Assembly (NCBI GenBank): GCA_934435195.1
Contig: CAKSAJ010000033.1
Location: 1-26,391, forward strand
DNA: 26,391 nucleotides
Source of the DNA: an uncultured Schaedlerella sp.
GTDB taxonomy: Bacteria; Bacillota; Clostridia; Lachnospirales; Lachnospiraceae
Direction: 5' to 3'
Of this stretch, positions 14,009-22,024 are shown piece after piece. The position numbers and the translations under genes are program-made. The notes beneath the pieces were generated by a model. The model did not search any database. It was not told the DNA's origin and saw only the letters and a program-made list of their open reading frames with translations. Position 1 is the stretch's first letter; each line of letters opens with the position of its first letter.

Positions 14009-16456
14009 ATGGAAAATAAGTGGGAACATAGTGGAACAAAAAATGCGGAAATAACAGCAAGAGAAGAGAAACATCGTTGTTTTGCAAGAAGAGCAGCAGA
14101 AGAAGGCATTGTATTATTAAAAAATGACAGAATACTTCCGATAGCGGATAAAACGCCGATAGCACTTCTTGGAAGTGGTGCAGGAAAAACAGTGAAAGGT
14201 GGAATCGGCTCAGGGGACGTAAATGACAGGGAAAGCATTTCCATTTTTCAGGGGATAAAAGAAAGTGGAGCACCTATCACGAGTATAAATTGGTTGGAAG
14301 ATTATGAAAATCGTTACCGAGAAGCGAGAAATGTGTGGAAAGAAAAAATTTTAAAAGAAGCGAAACAGGTAGATAATCCATTTGATGCATACGCTGCAAA
14401 TCCATTTACATTTCCAATTGGACGAGCTGTTTGTGGCAAAGATCTGGATGGTGCTCAGGTTGCAATTTATGTGGTGAGCCGGATATCCGGGGAAGGAAAA
14501 GATAGACGGAAGGAAAAAGGGGACTACTATTTAAGTGACAGAGAGCAGGAGGATTTAAAATATATTGATCAAAAGAATATTCCAACAGTAATTCTGTTAA
14601 ATACAGGTGGTCCGGTAGAATTGACGGAAATACTTGAACAGACAAACAATATAAAAGCGGTTGTAAACATTTCGCAGCTTGGGCAGGAAGGTGGACGTGC
14701 GGTTGCCAATATCTTGTTTGGAAATGCTGTTCCAAGTGGAAAACTAACTACAACATGGGCAAAGAGGTATGAAGATTATCCATATGCAGAAGCATTTAGT
14801 TATTTAAATGGAAATCTGGAGACAGAAGAATACAAAGAAGGCATATATGTTGGATACCGTTATTTTGACAGTGCGAAAATCAAACCATTATTTCCGTTTG
14901 GATATGGCTTGTCTTATACAACATTAGAATATAAATATAATGGAATAAAAGTTGAAAATGAAACGGTAAAAGTTGAAGTAATAGTGGAAAACAAAGGGAA
15001 AATATTTTCGGGAAAAGAGGTAATTCAGATATATGCAACAATGCCACAGTCTGGAATGCAAAAAGAATATCATCGTCTGGTAGGATTTACAAAAACAAAA
15101 GAATTAAAACCGGGTGAAACACAAAAAGTTCTGGTCTCAATTGATCAAAAAGCAATTGCATGCTTTTCAGAAGAAACACATGCATGGATTGTGGAAGCAG
15201 GAAATTATGGCCTTTGGATTGGAAACAGTTCCATCAATTTAAAATTAGAAGCAGTGTTACATGTTTTAGAAAATACAGTGATTGAGCAGACAGAATGTCT
15301 GAACATGGAGCATGAAATAGATGAAGAATTAAAGAAAATGCAACAGATACAGGCAGTAACAGATGACTGGTATCAGATTGCAAAGGAACAGAAAATACCG
15401 GTTTATGAGTTTTGTCCACAATTCAAAGAACAGCCTGTTTATAAAGAAGAATTTGATATAAAGCAAACAACAGAAGAATTGATTCCGCTGTTGTATGGAA
15501 ATATTTCGGAAACAACAAGCACTTTGGGAGCGGCAGGAATTAAAGTTCCTGGTTCGGCAGGAGAGACAACGGAAGCTCTATATGATAAATATGGAATTCC
15601 TGCACTTGTGATGGCAGATGGACCGGCAGGAATCCGATTACAGCAGAGTTATGAAGTGGATAGAAAGACAGATACGGTATATGCAATCGGAGTCTTGGGT
15701 GCACTGGAAAATGGATTTCTTGTAAGTGAAAAGAAACACGAAAATGCGGATACATATTATCAGTTTTGTACTGCATTTCCGGTAGGAACTGCATTGGCAC
15801 AATCATGGAATCCAGAGTTAATGGAGGAATTTGGTGGATATATTGCAGAGGAAATGCAGGAATTCCATGTCAATCTCTGGCTGGCACCGGGATTAAATAT
15901 CCATCGAAATCCATTGTGTGGAAGAAATTTTGAGTATTATTCGGAAGATCCACTCGTAGCAGGAACAATGGCAGCTGCTGTGACAAGAGGTGTGCAGAGC
16001 AAACATGGATGTGGCGTTACAATTAAACATTTTGCATGCAATAATCAGGAAGATAACCGAATGGGTGTGAATTCGAAGCTATCCGAGAGAACACTTCGTG
16101 AAATTTATTTGAGGGGATTTGAGATTGCAGTAAAAACAGGAAAACCAATTGCAGTCATGTCTTCTTACAATTTAATAAACGGAATCCATGCAGCAAATAG
16201 TCATGACCTTTGCACGAAGATTTTGCGTCAGGAATGGGGATTTGAGGGTATTGTGATGTCAGACTGGAACACGACAGTACCGGAAGACGGAAGTATTCCA
16301 TGGAAATGTGCAGAAGCAGGAAATGATATCATTATGCCGGGAAGTACAGACGATGATAGTGATATAAGAAATGCTTATGAAAAAGGCAAATTGCCAGAAG
16401 AAGTGATACGCAGATCCGCAGGAAGAGTTTTAAGAATGATTGAAAAGTTGAGATAG
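14009..16456 (+). CDS. Family 3 glycoside hydrolase with permuted domain order (beta-glucosidase type)
   Basis: Probable cytoplasmic beta-glucosidase of 815 residues acting on imported or phosphorolysis-derived beta-glucosides. Domain order is reversed from the usual GH3 layout. The alpha/beta sandwich normally at the C-terminus comes first (about 20-300, with EEGIVLLKND and PFGYGLSYT). A fibronectin-III-like domain follows at about 315-400. The TIM barrel is last (about 525-815), with MADGPAGIRL near 534, KHFACNNQE from about Lys673, and the nucleophile Asp752 in GIVMSDWNT. Permuted GH3 enzymes are known from rumen Clostridia such as Butyrivibrio and Ruminococcus. There is no signal peptide. 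AGAGGAGAA precedes the ATG. The substrate is inferred from the neighbours. Confidence 0.9.
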   Translation: MENKWEHSGTKNAEITAREEKHRCFARRAAEEGIVLLKNDRILPIADKTPIALLGSGAGKTVKGGIGSGDVNDRESISIFQGIKESGAPITSINWLEDYENRYREARNVWKEKILKEAKQVDNPFDAYAANPFTFPIGRAVCGKDLDGAQVAIYVVSRISGEGKDRRKEKGDYYLSDREQEDLKYIDQKNIPTVILLNTGGPVELTEILEQTNNIKAVVNISQLGQEGGRAVANILFGNAVPSGKLTTTWAKRYEDYPYAEAFSYLNGNLETEEYKEGIYVGYRYFDSAKIKPLFPFGYGLSYTTLEYKYNGIKVENETVKVEVIVENKGKIFSGKEVIQIYATMPQSGMQKEYHRLVGFTKTKELKPGETQKVLVSIDQKAIACFSEETHAWIVEAGNYGLWIGNSSINLKLEAVLHVLENTVIEQTECLNMEHEIDEELKKMQQIQAVTDDWYQIAKEQKIPVYEFCPQFKEQPVYKEEFDIKQTTEELIPLLYGNISETTSTLGAAGIKVPGSAGETTEALYDKYGIPALVMADGPAGIRLQQSYEVDRKTDTVYAIGVLGALENGFLVSEKKHENADTYYQFCTAFPVGTALAQSWNPELMEEFGGYIAEEMQEFHVNLWLAPGLNIHRNPLCGRNFEYYSEDPLVAGTMAAAVTRGVQSKHGCGVTIKHFACNNQEDNRMGVNSKLSERTLREIYLRGFEIAVKTGKPIAVMSSYNLINGIHAANSHDLCTKILRQEWGFEGIVMSDWNTTVPEDGSIPWKCAEAGNDIIMPGSTDDDSDIRNAYEKGKLPEEVIRRSAGRVLRMIEKLR

Positions 16457-16572
16457 GGAGGTCAAAAGGGGACGGAGTTTTCTGAGACCAACGGGGACGG
16501 GATTTTCTGGCTTTTTTTGTTAACAAAAAAAGCCAGAAAACCCCGTCCCCATTGGCCTCCCGGCCCCGCTAG
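16456..16572. repeat. Second REP-like palindrome, between GH3 and GH13 genes
   Basis: Positions 16488-16521 and 16522-16555 are inverted repeats centred on GTTAAC, with 32 of 34 bases paired; outer GGGAGG (16456-16461) and CCTCCC (16556-16561) also match. The core, CCAACGGGGACGGG followed by CTGGCTTTTTTT, is shared with the element after tyrS. An additional 26-nt segment with GGGGACGGAG is present only in the left half. Both mismatches become G-U pairs in minus-strand RNA. It lies between convergent genes and could terminate both. Confidence 0.82.
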
Positions 16573-17879
16573 TTCATCTTCAAATATTGAATACTATAAG
16601 CTGGCATATTGAGTGATCCTGACAGGTTTCCGGTTTCACCTGTGATCAATTCAGTATAATCTCCATTCAACTCACCATTTCCGGCAGTGAAGTCACAATC
16701 CCCGGCGTTGATCGCAACAAGAACTCGTTCACTGTTGCTGCGGCGTTCAAAGACGAGCTGGTGATTCGTAAGAACGACATTGCGGTATCCACCATTGCAA
16801 AGTGCATCGCTTTCGCGGCGAATAGCAATCAGCTTTTCGATAAGCTCAGTCAATTCATTCGGTTTCGGAGCATCGAAACATGGACGAAGTGCATAATCAT
16901 TATCCGGAGCTTTGACACCTTCTTCACCCCATTCACTTCCATAGTAGATACATGGAATGCCAGGCATACCGAATAAAATACCATAAGTCAGTGGTAAATG
17001 ATTCTTGTTTGTGAGAATGCTCGCAATACGAGTGACATCGTGGTTATCGACAAAGTTCATCAGATGCTTTCCGCGATAAATACACCACTGTTCAGGACCG
17101 TACTGACGATTCAGTGAATGTGCAATCTCAAACATGTTCATGCTGTTAAAGCTAGAGTAAATACCTTTATAACATTCATAGTTTGTACAGCTGTGAAGCA
17201 TCTCATCATTTACGATAATATTGTAATCGCCAAAGAGCACTTCGCCGATCAATGCGAATCCCGGTTTTAATTCTTCACAGAAATGGCGCAAACGACGCAT
17301 GAAATTGTGATCCAGACTATAAGCAACATCGAGACGTAGTCCGTCAATATCGAATTCTTCAATCCAGAAACGAACACAGTCTAACAGATAATCTACAACG
17401 GCAGGATTCTGTAAGTTTAGTTTTACCAGTTCAAAATGTCCTTCCCATCCTTCATACCAGAAACCATCATTGTAACAGCTGTTTCCGTCAAAGCTGATGT
17501 GGAACCAGTCTTTATAGGGAGAATCCCATTTTTTCTCCTGTACATCCTGAAATGCCCAGAAGCCGCGTCCGACATGGTTAAATACGCCATCCAGCATAAT
17601 CTTTACATGATGCTCATGAAGCGTCTGACAAACTTCTTTAAAATCGTCGTTTGTTCCGAGACGACAGTCTATTTTCTTAAAGTCGCGAGTATCATAACCA
17701 TGGTTATCAGATTCAAATATAGGATTCAAAATAATAGAACCGATACCTAATGTCTCAAGGTATTCGCTCCATTCACCAATCTTCTTGATCCTTGGAACAG
17801 TCACCCCATCATTATGCACCGGCGCACCGCAAAATCCAATCGGATATATTTGATAAAAAGTTTCATTATAAGCCCACAT
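16569..17879 (-). CDS. GH13 alpha-amylase family enzyme (maltodextrin-active type)
   Basis: Cytoplasmic alpha-glucan hydrolase of 436 residues without signal peptide. All four GH13 regions are present: DGVFNHVG (about 97-104), GLRLDVA with nucleophile Asp184, acid/base Glu213 in IGEVLF, and FVDNHDV with Asp281. The compact form without an N-terminal starch-binding or dimerisation domain suggests a maltodextrin- or cyclomaltodextrin-type activity, but the exact product is unresolved. ATG 17879 is preferred over GTG 17888: AGGAAGAGG is properly spaced only for the ATG. It is on the opposite strand to the GH94/GH3 locus, is separated by the palindrome, and has its own promoter, so it is probably a separate alpha-glucan function. 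Confidence 0.9.
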   Translation of the reverse strand: MWAYNETFYQIYPIGFCGAPVHNDGVTVPRIKKIGEWSEYLETLGIGSIILNPIFESDNHGYDTRDFKKIDCRLGTNDDFKEVCQTLHEHHVKIMLDGVFNHVGRGFWAFQDVQEKKWDSPYKDWFHISFDGNSCYNDGFWYEGWEGHFELVKLNLQNPAVVDYLLDCVRFWIEEFDIDGLRLDVAYSLDHNFMRRLRHFCEELKPGFALIGEVLFGDYNIIVNDEMLHSCTNYECYKGIYSSFNSMNMFEIAHSLNRQYGPEQWCIYRGKHLMNFVDNHDVTRIASILTNKNHLPLTYGILFGMPGIPCIYYGSEWGEEGVKAPDNDYALRPCFDAPKPNELTELIEKLIAIRRESDALCNGGYRNVVLTNHQLVFERRSNSERVLVAINAGDCDFTAGNGELNGDYTELITGETGNLSGSLNMPAYSIQYLKMN

Positions 17880-17926
17880 TAAAAACACCTCTTCCTGTTG
17901 TTAAAAATCTAGTAAAAATCCTTTTT

Positions 17927-17956
17927 ATTATAACATAAATTAGTGAAAAGTGATAA
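17927..17956 (-). promoter_or_regulatory. Promoter of the GH13 gene
   Basis: On the minus strand, TTATCA (complement of 17951-17956) and a perfect TATAAT (complement of 17927-17932) are 18 bp apart, about 48 bp upstream of the ATG. The -35 matches consensus only partly. Confidence 0.6.
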
Positions 17957-18007
17957 AAAATATAGAAAAAATTTAAAAAATATGATTTTTCAGTGAAAGG
18001 CTTCGGC

Positions 18008-18036
18008 TTGACATTTTCTAAAGGAAAGGGCAAAAT
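18008..18036 (+). promoter_or_regulatory. Likely promoter of the 18088 gene cluster
   Basis: A perfect TTGACA (18008-18013) is followed 17 bp later by CAAAAT (18031-18036), a weak -10. It is divergent from the GH13 promoter in the same 199-nt gap; nothing else is evident in that AT-rich gap. Confidence 0.5.
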
Positions 18037-18087
18037 AAAATGCATGAAAAAGAGTTATAAAATTGGAATAAGAAAGGCGAAAAAATC

Positions 18088-18330
18088 ATGAATTTTGGAA
18101 ATATTGGAACAATGATGAAATTACAGTCAGCATTAAAAACATTTAATGCAAATCACCCAAGAGTAATGCCGTTTTTTAAAGCCGTTGGAGCGGAAGGTGT
18201 TAAAGAAGGTATGGTTATCGAAATGACAGTGCGCACACCGGAAGGAAAAAGTATGACAAGTAATATTAAAGTGCAGCAGTCAGATCTGGAACTGATCGAG
18301 ACATTGAAAAATTTAAATATGAATGAATAA
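18088..18330 (+). CDS. Small uncharacterised protein, 80 residues
   Basis: I do not recognise a family. It is soluble-looking, with no signal peptide or membrane helix. It begins MNFGNIGTMMKLQSALKTF, contains FFKAVGAEGVKEGMVIEMTV in the middle and ends in an amphipathic stretch (DLELIETLKNLN). The middle segment reads like a small beta-rich unit between two helices. It is the first gene of a closely spaced run, 11 nt before a Cys-cluster protein. A good coding context (promoter upstream, AAAGG before the ATG, tight spacing) supports it being real. Confidence 0.75.
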   Translation: MNFGNIGTMMKLQSALKTFNANHPRVMPFFKAVGAEGVKEGMVIEMTVRTPEGKSMTSNIKVQQSDLELIETLKNLNMNE

Positions 18331-18341
18331 GGAAGAAAGAC

Positions 18342-19001
18342 ATGAAACGGAATGTTGAGTTGAGTGAGATTTCAGATGGAAGATTATATACAGCAAATGA
18401 TATGGTAAAAGCAGACTGCTTTGACTGTCAGGGGTGTTCGGCATGCTGCCACGGGATGGGAACTTCCATCGTATTAGATCCGATGGATATCTGGCGGCTG
18501 CAAAGCGGAATCGGATTGAATTTTGCGGCACTCATGGAGAAATATATTGAGCTCAATGTAGTGGATGGTATGATCCTGCCTAATTTAAAATTAGCAGGAC
18601 AGACAGAGGCATGTGCATTTTTAAATGCTGAAGGACGTTGCAGCGTGCATGAATTTCGCCCGGGAATTTGCAGATTATTTCCATTGGGACGTTATTACGA
18701 AGAGGAAGGATTCAAATATTTTTTACAGATTTATGAATGTAAAAAAGAAAATCGTGGCAAAGTAAAGATTAAAAAATGGCTTGGACTTCCAAATCTGTCA
18801 GCATACGAGAAATACATAGCAGACTGGCATCGGTTTTTGTTGGATTGCGAAGCAGGGATACAGACTTTGGATGAAGAGAATACAAGAATTTTAAATCTAT
18901 ATGTTTTGAAAATGTTTTACCAGACAGCGTATGAGAGCGAAGAATTTTATGAAGAGTTTTATGAAAGACTTCAGCAAGTGAAAAATACACTTGGAATTTA
19001 A
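18342..19001 (+). CDS. YkgJ-family cysteine-cluster protein
   Basis: 219 residues of the YkgJ/UPF0153-like family, thought to bind a metal or Fe-S cluster; molecular function unknown. The N-terminal cluster has Cys26, 29, 32, 35 and 36 (CFDCQGCSACCHGMG). A second set follows in CAFLNAEGRCSVHEFRPGICRLFP. No signal peptide. It starts 11 nt after the small upstream gene with GGAAG as ribosome binding site, and the fluoride channel gene follows 11 nt later. A FliB-like protein with a related cysteine pattern is encoded 4.4 kb downstream. Confidence 0.85.
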   Translation: MKRNVELSEISDGRLYTANDMVKADCFDCQGCSACCHGMGTSIVLDPMDIWRLQSGIGLNFAALMEKYIELNVVDGMILPNLKLAGQTEACAFLNAEGRCSVHEFRPGICRLFPLGRYYEEEGFKYFLQIYECKKENRGKVKIKKWLGLPNLSAYEKYIADWHRFLLDCEAGIQTLDEENTRILNLYVLKMFYQTAYESEEFYEEFYERLQQVKNTLGI

Positions 19002-19012
19002 GGAGACATGAA

Positions 19013-19378
19013 ATGAGTGGATTTTTATTTGTCGGATTAGGCGGCGCAGTTGGAGCAATGCTAAGATATGCTATCAGTTTGATACCATATCGCGGTTCAT
19101 TTCCAATATTAACATTGGTTACTAATGTGATTGGAGCGATTTTGATTGGCTATATTGCGGGAGTTACGACACAAAAACATTTGCCGGAGAATGCGGTGAG
19201 ATTTTTAAAAACAGGAGTTTGTGGCGGATTTACAACATTTTCAACATTTTCATTAGAGGCGTATACATTGTCTATGGATGGAAAATATACACAGGCCGGA
19301 TTATATGCTGTGTTAAGTGTCGGATTATGTTTATTCGGCATCTTTGTAGGAATGTATCTTTCAAAAGCAATAAGATAA
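19013..19378 (+). CDS. crcB: Fluoride-specific ion channel FluC/CrcB
   Basis: Exports fluoride across the membrane as a dual-topology dimer. 121 residues with four hydrophobic helices. Family signatures are visible: GGAVGAMLRY near the start, TLVTNVIGAILIGYI for helix 2, and GGFTTFSTFSLE in helix 3, which supplies the pore phenylalanines and the sodium-site residues. GGAG precedes ATG 19013. Only one copy is present here, consistent with a homodimer, though a second copy elsewhere cannot be excluded. No fluoride riboswitch was recognised in front of it; it appears to be carried in a multigene transcript. Confidence 0.95.
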   Translation: MSGFLFVGLGGAVGAMLRYAISLIPYRGSFPILTLVTNVIGAILIGYIAGVTTQKHLPENAVRFLKTGVCGGFTTFSTFSLEAYTLSMDGKYTQAGLYAVLSVGLCLFGIFVGMYLSKAIR

Positions 19379-19427
19379 TGAATGTGATGCAAAGATAAAA
19401 AGCAGTAATAAAGAATAGGAACTTGCT

Positions 19428-20075
19428 ATGGAACATGTGAAAATATATCAGTTGGATGTTACAAAATTCGAAGATCCGCAGTGCTTTCAGAAACATTATT
19501 CGATGCTCTCGGATGGCAGGCGGAAGAAAATCGATGCATATCGGGTAGACAATGCGAAAAGATTATCCCTGGGAGCAGGCGTTTTGCTGGAGCGGGGGCT
19601 GCGAGAATATAATATTTGTGAGCGTGATGTGAAAATTAAAACAGGGGAGAATGGAAAGCCCTATCTGGAAGAATATCCGGAGATTCATTTTAATTTATCA
19701 CATTCCGGAAATATGGTTTTAGCAGTATTTTCAGACCGGGAAGTAGGATGCGATATCGAAGAAATCGAGAAACCGCAAGAAAAACTGGCGGAACGCTTTT
19801 TTTGCCCGGAAGAATATGAGCATTTGATGAAAATAGAGGATGAACATAAACGATGCGAAGAATTTTATCGTTTGTGGACATTAAAAGAAAGTTTTATGAA
19901 AGTGACAGGACTTGGAATGAAATTGCCATTGGATTCGTTTTGCTTTCAATTAGGAGAACGTGTTGAGATAAGTCAACATTTAAATAAAGAAGAATATGAT
20001 TTTCAAGAGTTGGAAATAACAGATAAAAAAGGAACAAAATATAAAGCAGCAATATGTTTATGCGTAAAGAAATGA
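19428..20075 (+). CDS. Sfp-type 4'-phosphopantetheinyl transferase
   Basis: Transfers phosphopantetheine from CoA to a serine of carrier proteins. 215 residues, Sfp/Gsp size. The magnesium-binding block is EVGCDIEEIEKP, and the second signature is FYRLWTLKESFMKVTGLGM; HFNLSHSG is the usual upstream motif. AGGAAC lies before ATG 19428. No polyketide, peptide-synthetase or free carrier-protein gene is visible in the window, so its target is encoded elsewhere. It could serve a secondary pathway or back up AcpS. Confidence 0.92.
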   Translation: MEHVKIYQLDVTKFEDPQCFQKHYSMLSDGRRKKIDAYRVDNAKRLSLGAGVLLERGLREYNICERDVKIKTGENGKPYLEEYPEIHFNLSHSGNMVLAVFSDREVGCDIEEIEKPQEKLAERFFCPEEYEHLMKIEDEHKRCEEFYRLWTLKESFMKVTGLGMKLPLDSFCFQLGERVEISQHLNKEEYDFQELEITDKKGTKYKAAICLCVKK

Positions 20076-20085
20076 AGTGTAAAAA

Positions 20086-21279
20086 ATGAGACAACATAAG
20101 TGGAAAACAGGAAGAGTATTAGGAATAGTAATGGCGGCAGCTATGTTAGGGGGAATTATCACTACACCGATTTGTGCGGTGGCAGAAGAATCAGAAGCAG
20201 TTGAAATGCAGGATGTTGAAACGCAAGATTCAGAAGTTTCAGATTCAGAAACACAAGATCCGGCAACACAGGATTTGGAAGAGCAAGATGTGGAAATACA
20301 GGATGATGGTATTTTAGAGTATGTCGCTTTGGGGGACAGTATTTCCAACGGATATAGTGCAGACCCAGAATCAGAGATTATTAGTTACCCGCAATTGATT
20401 GCGAATGATTTGAAAGAAATGGCGGGAGAAGATGTTGAACTGTCAAAAGATACAAAGAACGGATTGACAACAACGAAGCTGAATTCTGTTATTTTGAAAA
20501 GGAAACAGGTGCAGGAGTCTTTACAAAAAGCTGATTTTGTGACAGTGACGATTGGGGCAAATGATCTCATGAATCAGTTTAAAAAGGTATCAAAAGAAAT
20601 TTTGAACAATAATACCAAATTCTCAACGGCGAATCAGGCCTTAGCAGCGTTGCAAGACGGAATTAAGGCAAACCCTCTGCTGCTTGTAAAAGTAGTCAGC
20701 GCAATCAGCAATTGGGATTACACCTCGTTTGAAGATGATTGGAAGCTTACAATGGAAAATATTGATTCGATGCGACCGGTAAATAGCGAGATGATAGTTA
20801 CAACAATCTACAATCCGGTAGAAAGCATGGAGCTTCCCGGAACATTGAACAGTATTGTTGAAGGTCTGATTTCAAAGATGAATGATATCATTGTATCTTA
20901 CGCTGATGATTATGATTATAAGGTAGTGGAACTGTTGGATTCCGGTATAGGAGAAAAAGTGCAGTCAGATGGTCTCCATCCAAATCAGGAAGGGCAACAG
21001 CTGATCTGTGATTTGATGGAAGAAACTGCAACATCTGAGCCATTCGAGGAAATAAGAGAATACAGGGAAGAACAGGAACGGGAAAAACAGGAAGCTCTGG
21101 AAGCGGCAAAACGTCAGAAGGAGCAGGAAGAAGCAGAAAAGAAAGCTCTGGAAGAGGCAAAAGAGAGAAGAAAGACAGTGTTAAGCTGTGCATCGCTTGC
21201 GGTTGCAGTTGGTCTTATGGCATTATTGCGTAAGAAAACAAAAAATGAAGAAAGAAATAAACAGAGTGATAAAAAGTGA
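20086..21279 (+). CDS. Secreted, membrane-anchored SGNH/GDSL hydrolase
   Basis: Cell-surface esterase-type protein of 397 residues. A signal peptide spans about 1-33 (ends CAVA). An acidic, repetitive linker of QD-rich units covers about 40-75. The SGNH domain has the nucleophile Ser85 in ALGDSISNGY, the oxyanion block TIGANDLM, and the Asp-His pair in SDGLHPNQEGQ. A charged coiled coil (about 320-365, REEQEREKQE pattern) leads to a C-terminal hydrophobic helix followed by RKKTKNEERNK, giving a C-terminal membrane anchor. The start lies 10 nt after the transferase stop, with a weak ribosome binding site, so coupling is likely. The substrate (acetylated cell-wall or dietary glycan, lipid) is unknown. 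Confidence 0.88.
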   Translation: MRQHKWKTGRVLGIVMAAAMLGGIITTPICAVAEESEAVEMQDVETQDSEVSDSETQDPATQDLEEQDVEIQDDGILEYVALGDSISNGYSADPESEIISYPQLIANDLKEMAGEDVELSKDTKNGLTTTKLNSVILKRKQVQESLQKADFVTVTIGANDLMNQFKKVSKEILNNNTKFSTANQALAALQDGIKANPLLLVKVVSAISNWDYTSFEDDWKLTMENIDSMRPVNSEMIVTTIYNPVESMELPGTLNSIVEGLISKMNDIIVSYADDYDYKVVELLDSGIGEKVQSDGLHPNQEGQQLICDLMEETATSEPFEEIREYREEQEREKQEALEAAKRQKEQEEAEKKALEEAKERRKTVLSCASLAVAVGLMALLRKKTKNEERNKQSDKK

Positions 21280-21310
21280 TATGTGACAAAGAGAAAAGGC
21301 GGGGATTGAA

Positions 21311-21946
21311 GTGAGAAAAAAAGAATTGGCGGCAGAGGTAATCGCACGTTTAAAAAAAGAATATCCGGATGCAGGGTGCACACTGGATTATGATGATGCA
21401 TGGAAACTGCTTGTTAGTGTGCGCCTGGCAGCACAATGTACGGATGCAAGAGTAAATGTGGTTGTGGAAGGATTGTTTGAAAAATATCCAAGTGTAAATG
21501 CATTGGCGGAGGCAGATGTAGAGGACATTGAAGCGATCGTGCGTCCGTGTGGTCTTGGAAAGAGTAAGGCGAGAGATATTAGTGCCTGCATGAAGATGAT
21601 AAAAGAAGAATATGGTGGAAAAGTCCCTGACAATTTTGATGAACTGTTGAAACTTCCGGGAGTTGGAAGAAAAAGTGCAAATCTGATCATGGGAGATGTG
21701 TACGGAAAACCGGCAATTGTGACAGACACACATTGCATTCGCCTGACAAATCGTATCGGATTAGTTGACGGCATAAAGGAACCAAAGAAAGTAGAGATGG
21801 CGTTATGGAAAATCATTCCGCCTGAAGAGGGAAGTGATTTTTGCCACAGACTTGTATATCATGGACGGGAAGTCTGCACAGCACGAACAAAGCCATATTG
21901 TGATAAATGTTGTCTTGAAGATATTTGCAAGAAAAAAGGTGTTTAA
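21311..21946 (+). CDS. nth: Endonuclease III
   Basis: Base-excision DNA glycosylase/AP lyase removing oxidised pyrimidines. 211 residues. The helix-hairpin-helix is LPGVGRKSANLI, whose lysine is the catalytic nucleophile, followed by the conserved aspartate in VTDTHCIRL. The C-terminal [4Fe-4S] cluster ligands are in CTARTKPYCDKCCLEDIC, spaced C-x7-C-x2-C-x5-C, one residue longer in the first gap than the Escherichia coli pattern. Starts at GTG 21311 with a G-rich site (GGCGGGG) upstream. It follows the surface hydrolase by 31 nt. Confidence 0.95.
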   Translation: MRKKELAAEVIARLKKEYPDAGCTLDYDDAWKLLVSVRLAAQCTDARVNVVVEGLFEKYPSVNALAEADVEDIEAIVRPCGLGKSKARDISACMKMIKEEYGGKVPDNFDELLKLPGVGRKSANLIMGDVYGKPAIVTDTHCIRLTNRIGLVDGIKEPKKVEMALWKIIPPEEGSDFCHRLVYHGREVCTARTKPYCDKCCLEDICKKKGV

Positions 21947-22024
21947 GATTTTGGAATAATAAGACGGAATAGTTAGACATAAAGGACACGTTAAAATTAA
22001 TAGAAGGGCGATTTTAAGGAAAAA

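Noticed and set aside
17880..17888. GTG 17888 as start of the GH13 gene
   Set aside because: The ribosome binding site directly abuts this GTG, leaving no spacing, whereas ATG 17879 is eight bases from it.
19379..19427. Fluoride riboswitch linked to crcB
   Set aside because: Neither the gap before crcB (11 nt) nor the one after it (49 nt) is long or structured enough for that pseudoknot fold.
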